Shown: positions 21,596 to 35,865, counted from the stretch's first letter. The stretch is 64,000 bases of DNA from Chaenocephalus aceratus (GCA_023974075.1 JAMFTG010000152.1:62001-126000), one strand, 5' to 3'. Notes: generated from the letters alone by a model not told the origin. Numbers and translations are program-made.

Positions 21596-22780
21596 ATCCA
21601 CTACATTTATTTTAGTTACTTTACAGATTTGGATTAATGATGTGAAATATAAACAACCCTTAAATCAGACTTTAGTTACACCTGAGTGAAATTCAGTGAA
21701 GGTGATTGTTCAAGTGCCAACAATCAGGCGAGATATTTGATAGTTGGTGCTTGAGAAGACTACATATTTATCTGCAGATCCGTTTTAAAGCATATTCATT
21801 ACTCGTTATTCTCTAATAGTTCATTAAAGACTGTATATAATTGCTATTTTGCACATCCCTTTCAAGATTTCCTAAGGTTTATTGACATATCATATACACA
21901 ACAGTGTAGTTATGCAATGAATGAACAACTTGGGTCACAGGTTCATCAACAGTGCATTACAAGACATCTATCAATGTGTGTGTACTTCCACCATTACACT
22001 GTCGTATTCTGCACATTTCTTTAATTAAAGCCTTATTAGTTAGCACATCCTCCTATCAGGCACTAAACTGTTTTACTCTAGATATCATTTGAGTATCTTC
22101 TTGATATTTTCTATTCTATATTTATATAATTGACCTTCTACTTTCCCACTATTTTGTATGTACTCTTAATATTTGAATGTTTTCATAAAATATAACACAT
22201 TCAAAAGTGCGTTACAAAAATGAAAGACATTAAGAAAAAAGGCATTTTAAACAGTCATTAAAAAGCAACACAATCTTCCTGCATTACAATTACTCTAACG
22301 TGTAATAACATGCTTAACCAGTAGGTGGTTTGGGTTAAAAGCATAGGTTAAAAGGCTGTCAAGTTTACAGTGTTAACAAAATAAAATATACTGCTGTTTC
22401 CGGTTTAGTTTACGACGAATATTATTTTGTTATTGTTTTGATATTTGTAACACAAAAGCGATGGAAAAAACCCATAGCAAACCAAAAAAAGATGGTCTTA
22501 ACATGACCCAGTCGTCTAGTAGTTAATAAAAAACAATAATATCAAAACAAAATATTACTACTAACTTTATTGTGAAATTAAAACAGAACGGTAAAAAGAA
22601 TAGTTTTCCGGTGTATTCTGATGCCCGATCTCTGTAGATAAATAAAGAACTAAGACAGATGTGTAATATTAATGCAGCCAAACCATTTATTACAATGCAT
22701 TCATGTGATGACTATCAAAGAGTAAAGCAAGCACTGCTGAATAAAGTATGATTTTCTCTTTTACGAAACGTTTTTTTTCA
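21596..22780. other. AT-rich interior of the foldback element; no gene seen
   Basis: This starts with a piece resembling the AAGTAAC element (TTTAGTTACTTTACAGATTT), followed by AT-rich sequence with no recognised ORF or motif. Confidence 0.5.
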
Positions 22781-23433
22781 TATGGAATGCAGTTGGAGGT
22801 CAACCAATCAAAGAACTTGAGGACTGATCACGGGGTTCATGGTGTAGTCCCAAACGATAGCTGAGGATTCTGGGTAGTGTCGTGTCTTCTGCCATCCAAA
22901 AACTCCGAAAAAATCTTTGTTTCTCCGAATCGAAGGGGGAAAATACAAAAGCATTGCACACAATTCAAACCAATCAATGTTGTGTAATTAACAAGGACAA
23001 TTTGTTGTTTTTTTAGTCGATGAGTAGTGCAGATATCACTGTAAAATCAATCGACAGTAAGGAGAATAGGCTACTTACTTCCGGGTGTAAAATGCTCCGT
23101 TATCCAATGGGAATGGACGCTCGTAATACAAGACATGATCATTATCTTTTAAATAACGTTAACTAAAGGGAACAATCTATTTGACACAGCTGAAGCTCTG
23201 GCCTTCCTTAAAAACAAACTAATTTAATAAAATTAACAGTTGCATTACACACAATGCACGTTGTAGAAATGCGTGTGTGCACCACGACAAAGGAGCCTCA
23301 TTCACTTTACATTGGGGTTGTTTGCGTGGTGCCGACACGCAAATGTAACAAAGTTCGTGACTCCACCACGCATTGTGGTGTTAAGGAGTCGTGGTGGAGT
23401 CACGCATTCTGGTGAGATCAGGTTGACTACGAA

Positions 23434-24200
23434 GCAGGATTTTCGCTTAGCCGGCTAAATTCAGGGAGGAAACTCCGGCTTTCCGGTCCTACGAAGCTGG
23501 TTCTCTTTTTAGCAGGCTAGATCTCCATGGTAACTTATGCTTAGCGGCTAACCTGGTCGGGACCAGGGCCTATACTACGAAGCTGGTTCAACCTAACCTG
23601 GATATGTTTGAGTTAGCCGGTTGGCCTAATCCAAAACATACGCGCTCTCGCTAAACGGTCCTACGACACGGGTTATCAAGTGGATCGCTCAAGCCAGCCG
23701 TGTCCTATCTAGTTAGGTGCGCGTTCACATGAAAGGGGTGGTATCTGGATCATTCGACCAATCACAAACATGGAGAAGCGTACTGACAGCGCAGCGTCAT
23801 ACTTCCTGAATGAAAAGTCAACTATAATATTAGACATATGAAGAAGTTAAATTAAATATCCATGACTTAAACACTTTATCCAGGATCAAAGCCACATAGC
23901 TGCACCTGCAAGGTGAATACAGCTGGTAAAAGTGTTTGAATGCGTACATTAACAGGTTTATGATATCACTGCCCCGTCTAAGACACGATCTGACTTTAAT
24001 TACATTTGACTCGAGAGTGTTTCGTCAACTTAATGTGTTGCTTAAAATAATACTTCTGCATACAGTATGTGACACTGTGAGTGTTGCACGGCCAGATACG
24101 GCTCAGCTGACTCAGATAAGGAAATATATGATACATTATGAAGTGATATGACTGTACTTAATGTACTCTGATCCGGTTACTTATGTTGTGGCCGATATTT
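23434..24200. mobile_element. TATACTACGAAGC-type DNA transposon(s), possibly Harbinger-like
   Basis: The sequence GCTTAGCCGGCTAAATTCAG...CTGGTCGGGACCAGGGCC is followed by a second GGGCCTATACTACGAAGCTGG at about 23,567, so two related elements are next to or within each other. Downstream, an ATG at 23,771 opens MEKRTDSAASYFLNEKS, reminiscent of the Myb-like accessory gene of Harbinger elements, but the frame stops quickly. The assignment is weak. Confidence 0.4.
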
Positions 24201-25281
<1,081 letters not shown>

Positions 25282-25625
25282 ATATATGGACATATTTGGG
25301 GCGGAGATGTGTGTCCGTCCCATTTTACTCCTAAGCGAATCAGAGAGTCCGTGGGGAGGAGTTTGGGTCGGTTGCTCACTCCCCTAGGTGTTCTTACTGG
25401 TTGGATTCACTTTGGGTCGGGCCCAATACAGCGAATCAGAGTTCTGGGAAAAAGTATTTTTCTTATGAACAGAGCGTGAGAGCTTCGGAAGTAAACAAGG
25501 TCAGAATCACTTTTTATCTTACACCTGGGTTAACTCCTTACTTTCACAAGGAAGATCTCACACAAACTATTCTTTCCCAAACAATCAAACATTATATTGG
25601 CCCCAGAAAGAACCTTGAAAATAAC
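25282..25625. other. Unclassified sequence upstream of the L2 LINE
   Basis: A repeated GCGAATCAGAG motif occurs twice (about 25,335 and 25,433). Otherwise nothing is recognised. It may include the 5' part of the L2 LINE. Confidence 0.35.
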
Positions 25626-26695
25626 CTGTGTGTGTGCTCGTCAGTCCCCTCCTGCTCCCTGGCTAAATGATGCACTGCGTGCTAATAGAACCGTCCTTCG
25701 GGCAGCAGAGCGGAAATGGTGGAAATCCAAACACCGTGACGACCTCCTAACCTATCAGGCTCTCCTCTCCTCTTTCTCTGCTTCCATCTCTCAGGCAACA
25801 AGCACTTTCTATCAAGATAAGATCCAATCTTCCTATTCCAATCCCAAAAAAACTATTTTCCATCTTCTCCTCCCTCCTGGACCCTCCCAAAGCCCCTCCC
25901 CCCTCCTCCCTCCTGGACCCCCCCAAAGCCCCTTCCCCCTCCTCCCTTCTGTCAAGCGACTTTGTTAACCACTTTGAAAAAAAGGTTGATGATATTCGCT
26001 CTTCTTTTTCTGACTCACCTCTACTCACCGCTGGGTCACCAGACCCTCCTTTCACCCACACACTGACCTCCTTCTCCCCTCTCTCTCCAAGTGAGGTTCT
26101 TACCCTCATTACCTCTGCCCGCCCTACCACCTGCCCTCTGGACCATATCCCTTCAAACCTCCTTCAGACTATCGCTCCTGATATTCTACCGTTTCTCACC
26201 CATTTCATCAACACGTCTCTAACTTCTGGTCCCTTTCCAAACAGTCTCAAGGAGGCGAGAGTAAACCCTCTCCTAAAGAAACCCACTCTCAACCCGTCTG
26301 ATGTTATAAACTACAGGCCTGTCTCTCTCCTCCCGTTCCTGTCCAAAACACTTGAACGCGCTGTCTTTAGACAACTCTCCTGCTATCTCCATCAGAACAA
26401 CCTTCTGGATCTGCACCAGCCTGGTTTCAAGGCAGGTCACTCCACAAACTGCCCTCCTTGCTGTCACTGAGGAACTGCACACGGCTAAAGCAGCCTCACT
26501 CTCTTCTGTCATCATCCTTTTGGACCTGTCTGCTGCGTTCGACACGGTGAACCATCAGATCCTCCTTCGCACTCTTCAAGAACTTGGAGTTTCAAGCTCT
26601 GCACTTTCCCTCCTCACCTCATACCTCAAAGACCGCACCTACAGGGTTACTTGGAGAGGGTCAGAGTCCGACCATTGTCAATTAACTACAGGGGT
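25626..26695 (+). pseudogene. L2-like LINE, first part (linker and RT), + strand
   Basis: In several frames the + strand reads PAPWLNDALRANRTVLRAAE, WWKSKHRDDLLTYQALLS, FVNHFEKKVDDIRSSF and TTCPLDHIPSNLLQTIAPDI. Next come LLKKPTLNPSDVINYRPVSL, HQPGFKAGHST, then ILLDLSAAFDTVNHQILL and SYLKDRTYRVTW. This is the same subfamily as the L2 inserts at 15,621 and 37,798. Frameshifts are present, and a short CCTCCCTCCTGGACCC repeat is expanded near 25,875-25,925. The element is interrupted at 26,696 by a hAT and resumes at 28,228. Confidence 0.8.
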
Positions 26696-28227
26696 AGTGG
26701 CGGAGCTGGGGGGTGGCTGGGAGTGGCCACGGCCACCCCCAGCTGAATCCTGGCCACCCTTTTGGCCACCCTCACCACGGGGGCCCAAACTATTTTAGAA
26801 CATTAAGAAAAAAAAGTTTAAGTAACCTTTCATCATTCATCAAGAATTAACATTAATAGGACGTTATATCGATAATGTACTCCCTAAACTTACAATTCAT
26901 TTAACTTTTTTTTTCTTCAAAAGTTAATTATCCAAAGCCTCTGTACACCCCCTTCTATTTACATGTAATGGTTTGGTCCTGCCTCCAAACGCGGTGCAGC
27001 ACCGCCGGCACTTTCTAGCAGAGAGTGAGAGCATGTTAGGAGCAGGGATGCTAGTACTTACGTGTGTACCATGTCTCAACGACTAACAAAGTCAGGCTTT
27101 CAAAAGAGAAAAGAAAGGAGAGAAAGATAAGAGAGGGACTAAAGAGGGACAGTATGTCACCCAGTTTTTCAAAGAAAAGGTGGGTGTAGTCTATGAGTGG
27201 TGGAAATGTGTCTGTTAGCTACCCGTAGTCCATTGTAAATAATAATTAGGTTTTTTTTTTTACTAAGCTGACATTAAGTACTGTTAATATAAGTTTTTTA
27301 TTTCACTGCTCTTTTAGCTGACATTTAGTAAATGCAGATACATTTTTAGCAGCTATTCATACTAAATCAGTTGTCCCTCCCCCTGGTGCCAGGACCAACA
27401 GATCCATCTCTAGGCTCAGCAGCCCTGTCACCACATAAGTGTTATATTTTCACAGCTCAGTGTCAGTAAATATTGTGCGGTTAGTATTGGACTACAAGAT
27501 AGATGCAAGCCTGTACAGGTAGAGTTATTTAAAGCATAAATGAGTCGGTTGGGTTCTGGAGGTGTTACAGCAATTGTGCTTGGTTGGCGTGGCCGGGGCC
27601 TGGTGGTGGGGCCCAATGTGATATCTTTTCATGGGGCCCAAAATCCCTGGCGTGTATGGCCAGAGGGCAGGACCTATACACACATGTACTACCCAATAGT
27701 ATTGTGAGGCTGAACAAATGGACCTTTTTACTATGTAAATGTATTCTTTAAAAAAACTAAAACATTTACTGACTTTTTTAGGATAGCTTAAAGTAATGTT
27801 GTAAAATTACAACCGGGGGCCTAACAGGGTTAAGGGCTATTGTTTATTGTTATTTACTTTTAAGATGTTTATTCTTAACCTATCATTTAATTTAAATGAT
27901 GTGTGTGTGTCTCTGTATTCCTGATGATACACTGAGAGAATGAGCTCATAGGGCTGCTGATCATCATAAGCTAAACAGTCTGTATATTGCATTACATTTG
28001 TATAATGTCAGCTTCGTTGATACTTTGCCTGCGGGAATACGAAAAAAATAGTTAGATATACTGAATATTATTTGATCTATTCCACCACTAGCTTAATCCC
28101 AAATAATGTAGAGGTGTGTTGTAGGTGCCTTAAATAACCCCTTGTTTTCTAGTGAAATGTATTTTTATGTTCATATAATAGTGATTTCAATGCCACGGGT
28201 TTGATCACTGGTTCCCTCCGCCACTGT
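26696..28227 (+). mobile_element. hAT element with AGTGGCGGA termini, inserted in the L2 LINE
   Basis: An exact 8-bp duplication ACAGGGGT (26,688-26,695 and 28,228-28,235) flanks 1,532 bp with ends AGTGGCGGAG and CTCCGCCACTGT. Removing it restores the LINE reading through ACAGGGGTCCCTCAGGG. Near 27,070 a frame MSQRLTKSGFQKRKER, then in another frame QYVTQFFKEKV, resembles the start of TTF-finger hAT transposases, followed by a GTGGGT donor. The catalytic region is absent. It belongs to the same broad group as the CAGTGGCGG hATs at 3,722 and 43,192. Confidence 0.85.
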
Positions 28228-28466
28228 ACAGGGGTCCCTCAGGGCTCTGTTCTTGGTCCCCTCCTCTTCTCCCTGTACACAAACTCGCTCGGATCTGTCA
28301 TTAGCCCGCATGGTTTTTCATACCACTGCTACGCTGACGACACCCAATTAATTCTGTCCTTTCCCGCTCAGAGACCCAGGTCGTCGCTGCTACAACCCGT
28401 TGCTGCTACAACCCGTTGCGGCAGATACACGCTTTACATCATCAGGAGGATACGTCCCCACCTTTG
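28228..28466 (+). pseudogene. L2-like LINE, second part (RT with YADD), + strand
   Basis: It continues from the split [40 protein letters not shown] (catalytic YADD intact), then a junction to [19 protein letters not shown]. About 80 codons between those segments are deleted compared with the copy at 16,578-15,859. No 3' tail is evident. Confidence 0.75.
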
Positions 28467-29004
<538 letters not shown>

Positions 29005-29115
29005 CCAAAAAAGGATTGAGTGTGACACATAGCCAAAACCGGAAGCTGCGATAACTCTGGTGGCTACCATTAGCAGCTAACTTTTACTCTCCGATTTTTA
29101 CATACAAATGGAATT

Positions 29116-29346
29116 ATGGATTATAACAATTGCTTCAAAGCCACAGATACATTATTAATCTATGGATCAACCGATTCAGCCGCGTTTTTTCTCGTTTTAA
29201 TGCCATTGAACACGTCTTTTGATCATATTGACAGCTACGGTGAGACGATCTCCCGTAAAAGCTCCGTAAAGGTACGTGTTGTGATGTCTGTGTTTGCTTC
29301 CCCTGTCGCGAGTTCGGATCGCTCAGTGGTGATACTATATACCTAA
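29116..29346 (+). CDS. Unidentified ORF, possible first exon
   Basis: A 76-codon ORF starting MDYNNCFKATDTLLIYGSTD. After codon 52 (ISRKSSVK) comes AAGGTACGTG, a near-consensus splice donor, so the coding part may end there. I do not recognise the sequence. The preceding 70 bp looks like a 5' leader with no in-frame ATG. It lies in the block specific to unit II, so it could be a transposon exon or chance. Confidence 0.2.
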   Translation: MDYNNCFKATDTLLIYGSTDSAAFFLVLMPLNTSFDHIDSYGETISRKSSVKVRVVMSVFASPVASSDRSVVILYT

Positions 29347-29704
29347 ATCTGTGAAACCTCAGCTTTATTCGGATATCTTGTATGTGCAGCTATGATAAGT
29401 AATAAGGGTATCTTTATCTTGAGTTCTGTGCCAAAGTACGTTAGCATTTTTCGCTCAGGGGTCATTTAGATGCTTCTTATGAGACTTGTGTTTTGTTTTG
29501 GTAAAAATGGTTTGTATCGTCAGTTAGCTGAGATTCTTCCCGTTAATCCACATTAATAGGTTTTTAAATATTAAGATGCCCTGAGACAGTGTCGTGAAGA
29601 AAAAAAAAAAAACCTGCCGGAGGGGTCTTTGGGGCATAACAGGTTACAAGTACTCCTAATATCAACTTGTTACCTGTATAAAAGACACCTGTCCACAGAA
29701 TCAA
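29347..29704. other. No gene seen
   Basis: Non-coding as far as I can tell. A poly(A) run lies at 29,600-29,612, and the ATAACAGGTTACAAGTACTC...TATAAAAGACACCTG part looks like a repeat end. Confidence 0.35.
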
Positions 29705-30006
29705 TCAATCAGATTCCATCCTCTCCACAATCGGCGAGACAAAAGAGCTGTCTAAGGACCTCAGGGTGAGATCGTAGACCTGCTCAAGGCTGGGATCGGC
29801 AGAAAGCAGCTTGGTGAGAAGGAGACCACTGTTGGTGCGATTATTCAGAAGAATAATGTGTGTGTTTCTTAATGGAAGTGACACAAAATGAGCATCAATG
29901 GCCCTAAGTCTGGTGTCTCCTGAGGCCGCTAAACTCTCCCGGTTCTCCGATAAATCCTCCGGAGCAGGGACGGTTCTGGCTGACTTTGGACCCCCCTGTG
30001 GCCCCC
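29705..30006 (-). CDS. Unidentified terminal exon with a splice acceptor
   Basis: On the - strand a strong acceptor (TTTGTTTCTTTTTTCAG at 30,007-30,023) precedes an open frame. It reads GPQGGPKSARTVPAPEDL, then ALPLRNTHI-like SLPLRNTHIILLNNRTNSGL and LTLRSLDSSFVSPIVERMES, stopping in TGATTGATTGATT. About 100 residues, rich in polar residues and leucines, with no finger or catalytic motif that I recognise. It could be the last exon of a transposon gene or of an unknown host gene; no partner exon was identified. Single copy in the window. Confidence 0.3.
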
Positions 30007-30179
30007 CTGAAAAAAGAAACAAAAGTTTGTGATTCAACGATTTCTTGGCTGACGGAATAGGCCGAACTAACGATATTTGTCATTCTAGTCGGACCCATTA
30101 GAGCAAGGTTCTCCGCATAATTCCACATGGGACAGGGGGGACAGGTCGAAATCCTGTTTCCCCCACTTTACAAATAAGT

Positions 30180-30704
30180 TTCAAATCAAATCACATTTAC
30201 AAACGATTTTTGGTCGAGCCAAAGTGCTGTACATGTAATATAAATAGCCTACAGTAGAGACACTTTACAGCAAATACAACAACACTGATTGTTAAGAATA
30301 TCAGTATGAGAAAAATGACACCCTCTATCCTTAGACCCTCACATCGTACAAGGAAAAACTTCCAGAGAAAACCCACAATTTAATGGGAAAAAATGGGAGA
30401 AACCTCAGAGGAGGGATCCCTCTCTCAGGACGGACAGACGTGCAATAGATGCCGTGTGTAAATTGAAGAGATAATACATTTTACAGCATAGTAATCCAAA
30501 TGTTAAGAAATGCATGTGTCTGTAATAGGAAGATGAATCTACGAAGATGTCAACTACAATCCTGTGGGAGCCATCAGGGAAGCAGCATGACGAGACCAAG
30601 GCAGGACCGCAGTGACAGGTTTAGCCACGACCCGAAGTCCAAGACTTAATCCAGAACTCAGGATAGAGGATCCAGGACACAGCCTCGACTCCGGATCCCG
30701 GCGT
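30180..30704 (+). mobile_element. Abundant teleost interspersed repeat (CCCTCACATCGTACAAGG type)
   Basis: It contains CCCTCACATCGTACAAGGAA, then TCCAGAGAAAACCCACAATT, GAGGAGGGATCCCTCTCTC and GGACAGACGTGCAATAGATG in the order I know from a widespread fish retroposon-type repeat. It is preceded by a LINE-like tail (AAAGTGCTGTACA). No coding region. Confidence 0.55.
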
Positions 30705-31497
30705 AGATATGCGTTCACACCTGCCTTGTATAGTCCGGTTGAATCGAACCCTGGTGCGTTAAGCCGCTTGATGCGGTTCATTTGGGTCGGTGTGAACACA
30801 ATCCGAGACCTCTGAAGTGAACTAAACAACCGGACTCTGGTCCGCTAAAATAGGTGGTCTCGGAGCGCTTGCTTGCGAACTCTGGAGCGGTTCATTGCTG
30901 GTGTGAACGCAGTCAGCACCAAAACATGAAGCGTAGTATTTACGTGTCACAAGAACGCTGATGTCTTCAAAATCTTTTGCGAAAGAGTCTTTCAAGACAT
31001 CCGCGGTTGTTAATGTAAAGAGTGAAGCAGAATTAAGTGTTGAACAGTGTTGTGTAAAGTAAAAATGCTCCGTCAACTACATAAAAGTAAGAACACCTGT
31101 CGTCTGTGAAACGTCCCTCCTTACTGCAGAACGTCTCATTATATGTCTTATAATGTTTTTTAACGGACGTTGTCTGATTAAAATCATATGCGCGGGCCGC
31201 TAGTGTCTCTTGATCTCCAGATTAACAGCCGCATGAGAATAACCTGCCGAAAGTGCCGATGCTCCATGGCGGAGGCTCCGGTAGAAATTGCCGGGATTCG
31301 CGTCGTTACCCTCTTCATGTCTGACCAATGGTTGAACAGCAATTCCGTGCACAATGCACATGACTTGTGTTTACAGTATATAGTCCGTTTGAGTTTTGGC
31401 CGTGTGAATGCAAAGCGAACCTTCTGAAAAATGAAACAATGTAACAAACTGTTGTCTGGTGCGCACCAGAAAACTGACTATTAGGTGTGAATGCAGA
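30705..31497. mobile_element. Non-autonomous DNA transposon with GTTCACACCTG termini
   Basis: The left end GCGTTCACACCTGCCTTG pairs with the right end TTAGGTGTGAATGCAGAC. Internal repeats TGGTGTGAACGCAGTC and CCGTGTGAATGCAAAG follow the same theme. Inner arms with GGTTCATT/GAACC pairs are visible. No transposase ORF. The superfamily is uncertain (Harbinger- or hAT-type). Confidence 0.45.
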
Positions 31498-32130
31498 CAC
31501 AAAACAAGAAAAATGTGGCTGGGTTAATCGGAACAAGAGAATACACAGACACAGACAGACAGACGGAAGAACAAGCACTCCCTTAGAATAGGTTGAGGGC
31601 ATAGCCGTGGGAACATGTTTCAAATGGGGGGTGCTGTGGGGATGACACCAGGGCCAGTTCTGACCAATTTGCTGCCCTTGGTAAGATTTTAGCTGGTAAT
31701 GAAAAACCTCTACAAAAGACCAATACACTCCAAAAAGAGAAACGTATTGACATGGTAGACAGCTTACATAAAAAGGCTTCAAATGTATTTAGTATTGTAT
31801 GAACATGTTTTAATTAGGGGGTGGACGTCACATCCTCTAGGGGGGTCCGGGGATTTTTTTTAACATTTCAAAGTAAAATGCTTCAATCTATTAATCAAAT
31901 AAGTATGTGAACATTTCCTATAACCTACCATAGAAAATAACAAATAAATGTAGGCCAACTTATTTTATTTTTGTGGTTCATTTACATCTTATTTTACCAG
32001 TTAACTTTTATTTATGCATATTTTGCAATCTCTCTGTCCTATAGTATACATTGGGATGATTTCAAACCTGTTTTTATTTATCCTAATTATCATAAAGGTG
32101 TGCCTTGGAAATATTTGTTTACATAAGTTT
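31498..32130. other. Mixed repeat debris up to the zinc-finger module
   Basis: Near 31,838-31,862, CCTCTAGGGGGGTCCGGGGA is the reverse of the motif in the Charlie-like fragments at 8,640 and 48,090, so a related hAT piece is present. Homology to units I and III resumes at about 32,131 (GTTAAGATACACAAGGAGGT). Confidence 0.45.
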
Positions 32131-32281
32131 AAGGTTAAGATACACAAGGAGGTGAAAGGTATGATAATAACAAATGAAATACAGTGTTACGTTCCCTCCT
32201 AAACTAGGGGTACAAAGGGAAGTAACAAAATGTAAAAATAACCGTGAGAGAGGAAACTGATTTGGCAAAATTAGTAGATAG

Positions 32282-32287
32282 TTTATT
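32282..32287 (-). terminator. Candidate poly(A) signal of zinc-finger copy B
   Basis: AATAAA on the - strand at the position equivalent to 11,840 in unit I; inferred only. Confidence 0.28.
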
Positions 32288-33133
32288 TTTTTGAAAAGGA
32301 AGAGGGCTCACTAGCCAATTTACAAAACAAACTTAAGATGAACTGAGAACAACTTTCTCCTAAAAGAAAATGACTGAAGTACTCAATGCACAAAGAAACT
32401 GAAGCACATCTCCTAACAATGAACCAGTGAGACACCACACTGCACACAAGCAGCCCAGAGGAGAAGGATTATGAAAACTAAATTATGATTTCTCTCGGAA
32501 AGATAAGACACAAGACAAGTGAATAGATGCAACAATATAAAACCCTATAAAATAAAGTGAACATATAGGTACAACAGAAATACAAATGAATAGTAATAAA
32601 AATGACATAATTCTAATAAAGGTTAAACGATTAAAATATAAAGAAACCAACGTAAAAATGAATGTTGCTATTGAAACTGTTAAATAACGAATATAAGATA
32701 AAACCCTTCCTATATCATAAATGAAACAATATAAAAGTAGTTAAATAATAAAGACTAAAAGCTAATCTAAAGAGATGTGTCTTTAGAAGGCGTTTAAAAA
32801 TGTCCACTGAGCCTCTGATATTTCCTGGTGTTCCACAGTTGGGGAGCGTAGTGGATAAAGCCTCACCCATTTTATTTTGGGGACTTTAGGAATATTTACA
32901 AAGCTGAAGAGGACCTCAGGGCTTGTCCAGGGACATCAAACGAGACTGACTCTGACTCTATTGTTATATTTGAAGAGTCAATTCAGAAAGACTCTTCAAA
33001 TATAACAATACAGCTCTCAGGACATCAGGAGGAGGAAACAGCTAGCTTGGCTCTCATAGTTGTTCAAAACTATGCGGTGTGGATTCGCTCATGGAGCTTA
33101 AGGTGAGAACTTTGAGAATAAGTTTTCACACCA

Positions 33134-34335
<1,202 letters not shown>

Positions 34336-34518
34336 CTAGAACAGACGGACAAAGAAAGAGAGAAAGTGAATCTAAAAAGCATAAATACATACAGTTAACA
34401 CAATAAAAACTCACTTAATATAAACCTTGAGTTAACAAAATACTAGTTTTACTAAGGGTTTGTGTTTATTACATTTGTATTATATTAGATACAGTAACAT
34501 TCTAACCACAGTAAATAC
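34336..34518 (-). other. Intron end upstream of zinc-finger exon B
   Basis: Almost identical to the flank of copy C (53,552-53,734), including the pyrimidine-rich acceptor and the AACATTCTAACCACAG stretch before the hAT target site. Confidence 0.55.
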
Positions 34519-35459
34519 TAGAGGTGGGGGATTCGAGTCACATGAATTGAGTCGCATATTTTCGTGCTTTGGGACTTGCTTGACTAACATTGATAACATC
34601 CTCGACTTGACTTTTACTTGGTATTCATGACTTGACTTAGGCTTGAGACAGATGACTCGAAAGGACTTTACTTTCTAAAATAAAATATTTGCATTTGTAT
34701 TGTAGGAAGCCCCTAAAGGGCAATGAAAACAAAGAGTGAGAGAAAGTAACTTGTTTGTAGGAGAAAGTTACCAGTGCGCCAAGTAGGAAGTGGAGTGCAT
34801 AGGAGACAGACGTTTCATTGCAGATTGTTATGTTTATGTGGGGAAATGGCAGTGCATACTTTATTTGAGATATATTTCGATGTCGGACTTCATTTTAGGG
34901 ACATTTCGGCCAGGAGAGCCATTTGTTTAAGCACCGGATCGGCAAAACAGGAGAGTCTGTGAACCAGTCTGCCTTGATCTATGAATTCATGTCCGTGACT
35001 CTCACAGTATCTGCTGCCCACAGCTGTTTCATATAAAGGAAAACCTCCTTCACTTCATGAAATCTCTGCAGCACCAGGAGGCAGTAACGTGTAACTCAGC
35101 AGAATCTGAGAAGAGCAGCACCAGCTGCAAAGAGCTGTGCCTTTTACTTCACTGTGTTTACCTTCACTAGAACAGATCAATAGTGATTGCAGGCTTCTAC
35201 GTTTTAACAACACACACCTCTACACACACATATCGTACTTCCTGATTATTCCCCATATTACCCGTTTTATGATTTCAGAGCCCCACTCTCCATTGTTGCT
35301 AATGTTGAAAATAAAACTCTACTTTTCATAACCACCGTCTTTTAACTGATTTAAATGCGGAAACTGGGGTTATTCATCAGGATTTCGTAAGACTTGACTT
35401 GCTTGACTCTCACCCCAGTAACTTGAGACTTGCACATGTATGACTTACTCCCACCTCTA
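34519..35459. mobile_element. hAT-type element, (C/T)AGAGGTGGG termini, copy B
   Basis: Ends TAGAGGTGGGGG and ACTCCCACCTCTA, flanked by GTAAATAC (34,511-34,518) and GTATACAC (35,460-35,467). It is longer than copy A by a segment with GAAGCCCCTAAAGGGCAATG and AGTGAGAGAAAGTAACTTG. Its sequence is nearly identical to copy C, suggesting recent duplication or gene conversion. No transposase ORF. Confidence 0.7.
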
Positions 35460-35467
35460 GTATACAC

Positions 35468-35865
35468 TATATATAATGCAGGGGGCTGTTTGCCAGCCGC
35501 CCTTAAACAACAAATGAAGAAGAAGAAAACACAACAAAACGAACAAAATGTGTTAGTATGGCGAGTTCAGATAACACACAGGAGCTAGAAGAACCACCTG
35601 CTTCTTTTAAATCAGCTGTGTGGGAACATTTCGGGTGGTGGATCGGACGAGGACGGTGTGGCTGTGTTGTTCGACACACGTATGCTAATGGTAACACACG
35701 CCAAACATGCTAAATCATATCAGAAGGGATCACCCAGATTTGGCAATCACCGGAGCCCGGCAAAATACAGCAGCAGTTCAACAGCTACTGAACCCGTACC
35801 GAACCGTGACGCCCAAACCGAGGTACATACCGAACCGTGAATGCTGTGAACCGTTACACCCTTAT
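35468..35865 (+). pseudogene. ZBED1-like BED-finger hAT transposase remnant, unit III
   Basis: From ATG 35,558 the frame reads MASSDNTQELEEPPASFKSA then VWEHFGWW, the start of a BED-finger hAT transposase. The second half of the finger (NHIRRDHPDLAITGARQNTA, H-x4-H) is in another frame, so the finger is frameshifted; the first frame stops at 35,713. The remaining transposase is missing after about 35,865. A nearly identical relic is at 54,691-55,090. Confidence 0.65.

Larger units (their letters stand above)
20490..23425. mobile_element. Long terminal inverted repeat (foldback) transposon, 2.9 kb
   Basis: The left arm (20,490 to about 21,200) starts CAACCTGATCTCACCAGAAT and is repeated in reverse as the right arm (about 22,780-23,425), arms of roughly 650-700 bp. 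Within each arm is a smaller palindrome around GACTCCACCACG/CGTGGTGGAGTC. An exact 8-bp duplication ACTACGAA flanks the element (20,482-20,489; 23,426-23,433). No transposase ORF is found between the arms; the middle holds a LINE remnant and AT-rich sequence. The 8-bp duplication suggests hAT- or P-type mobilisation. An arm fragment recurs in units I and III. Confidence 0.8.
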
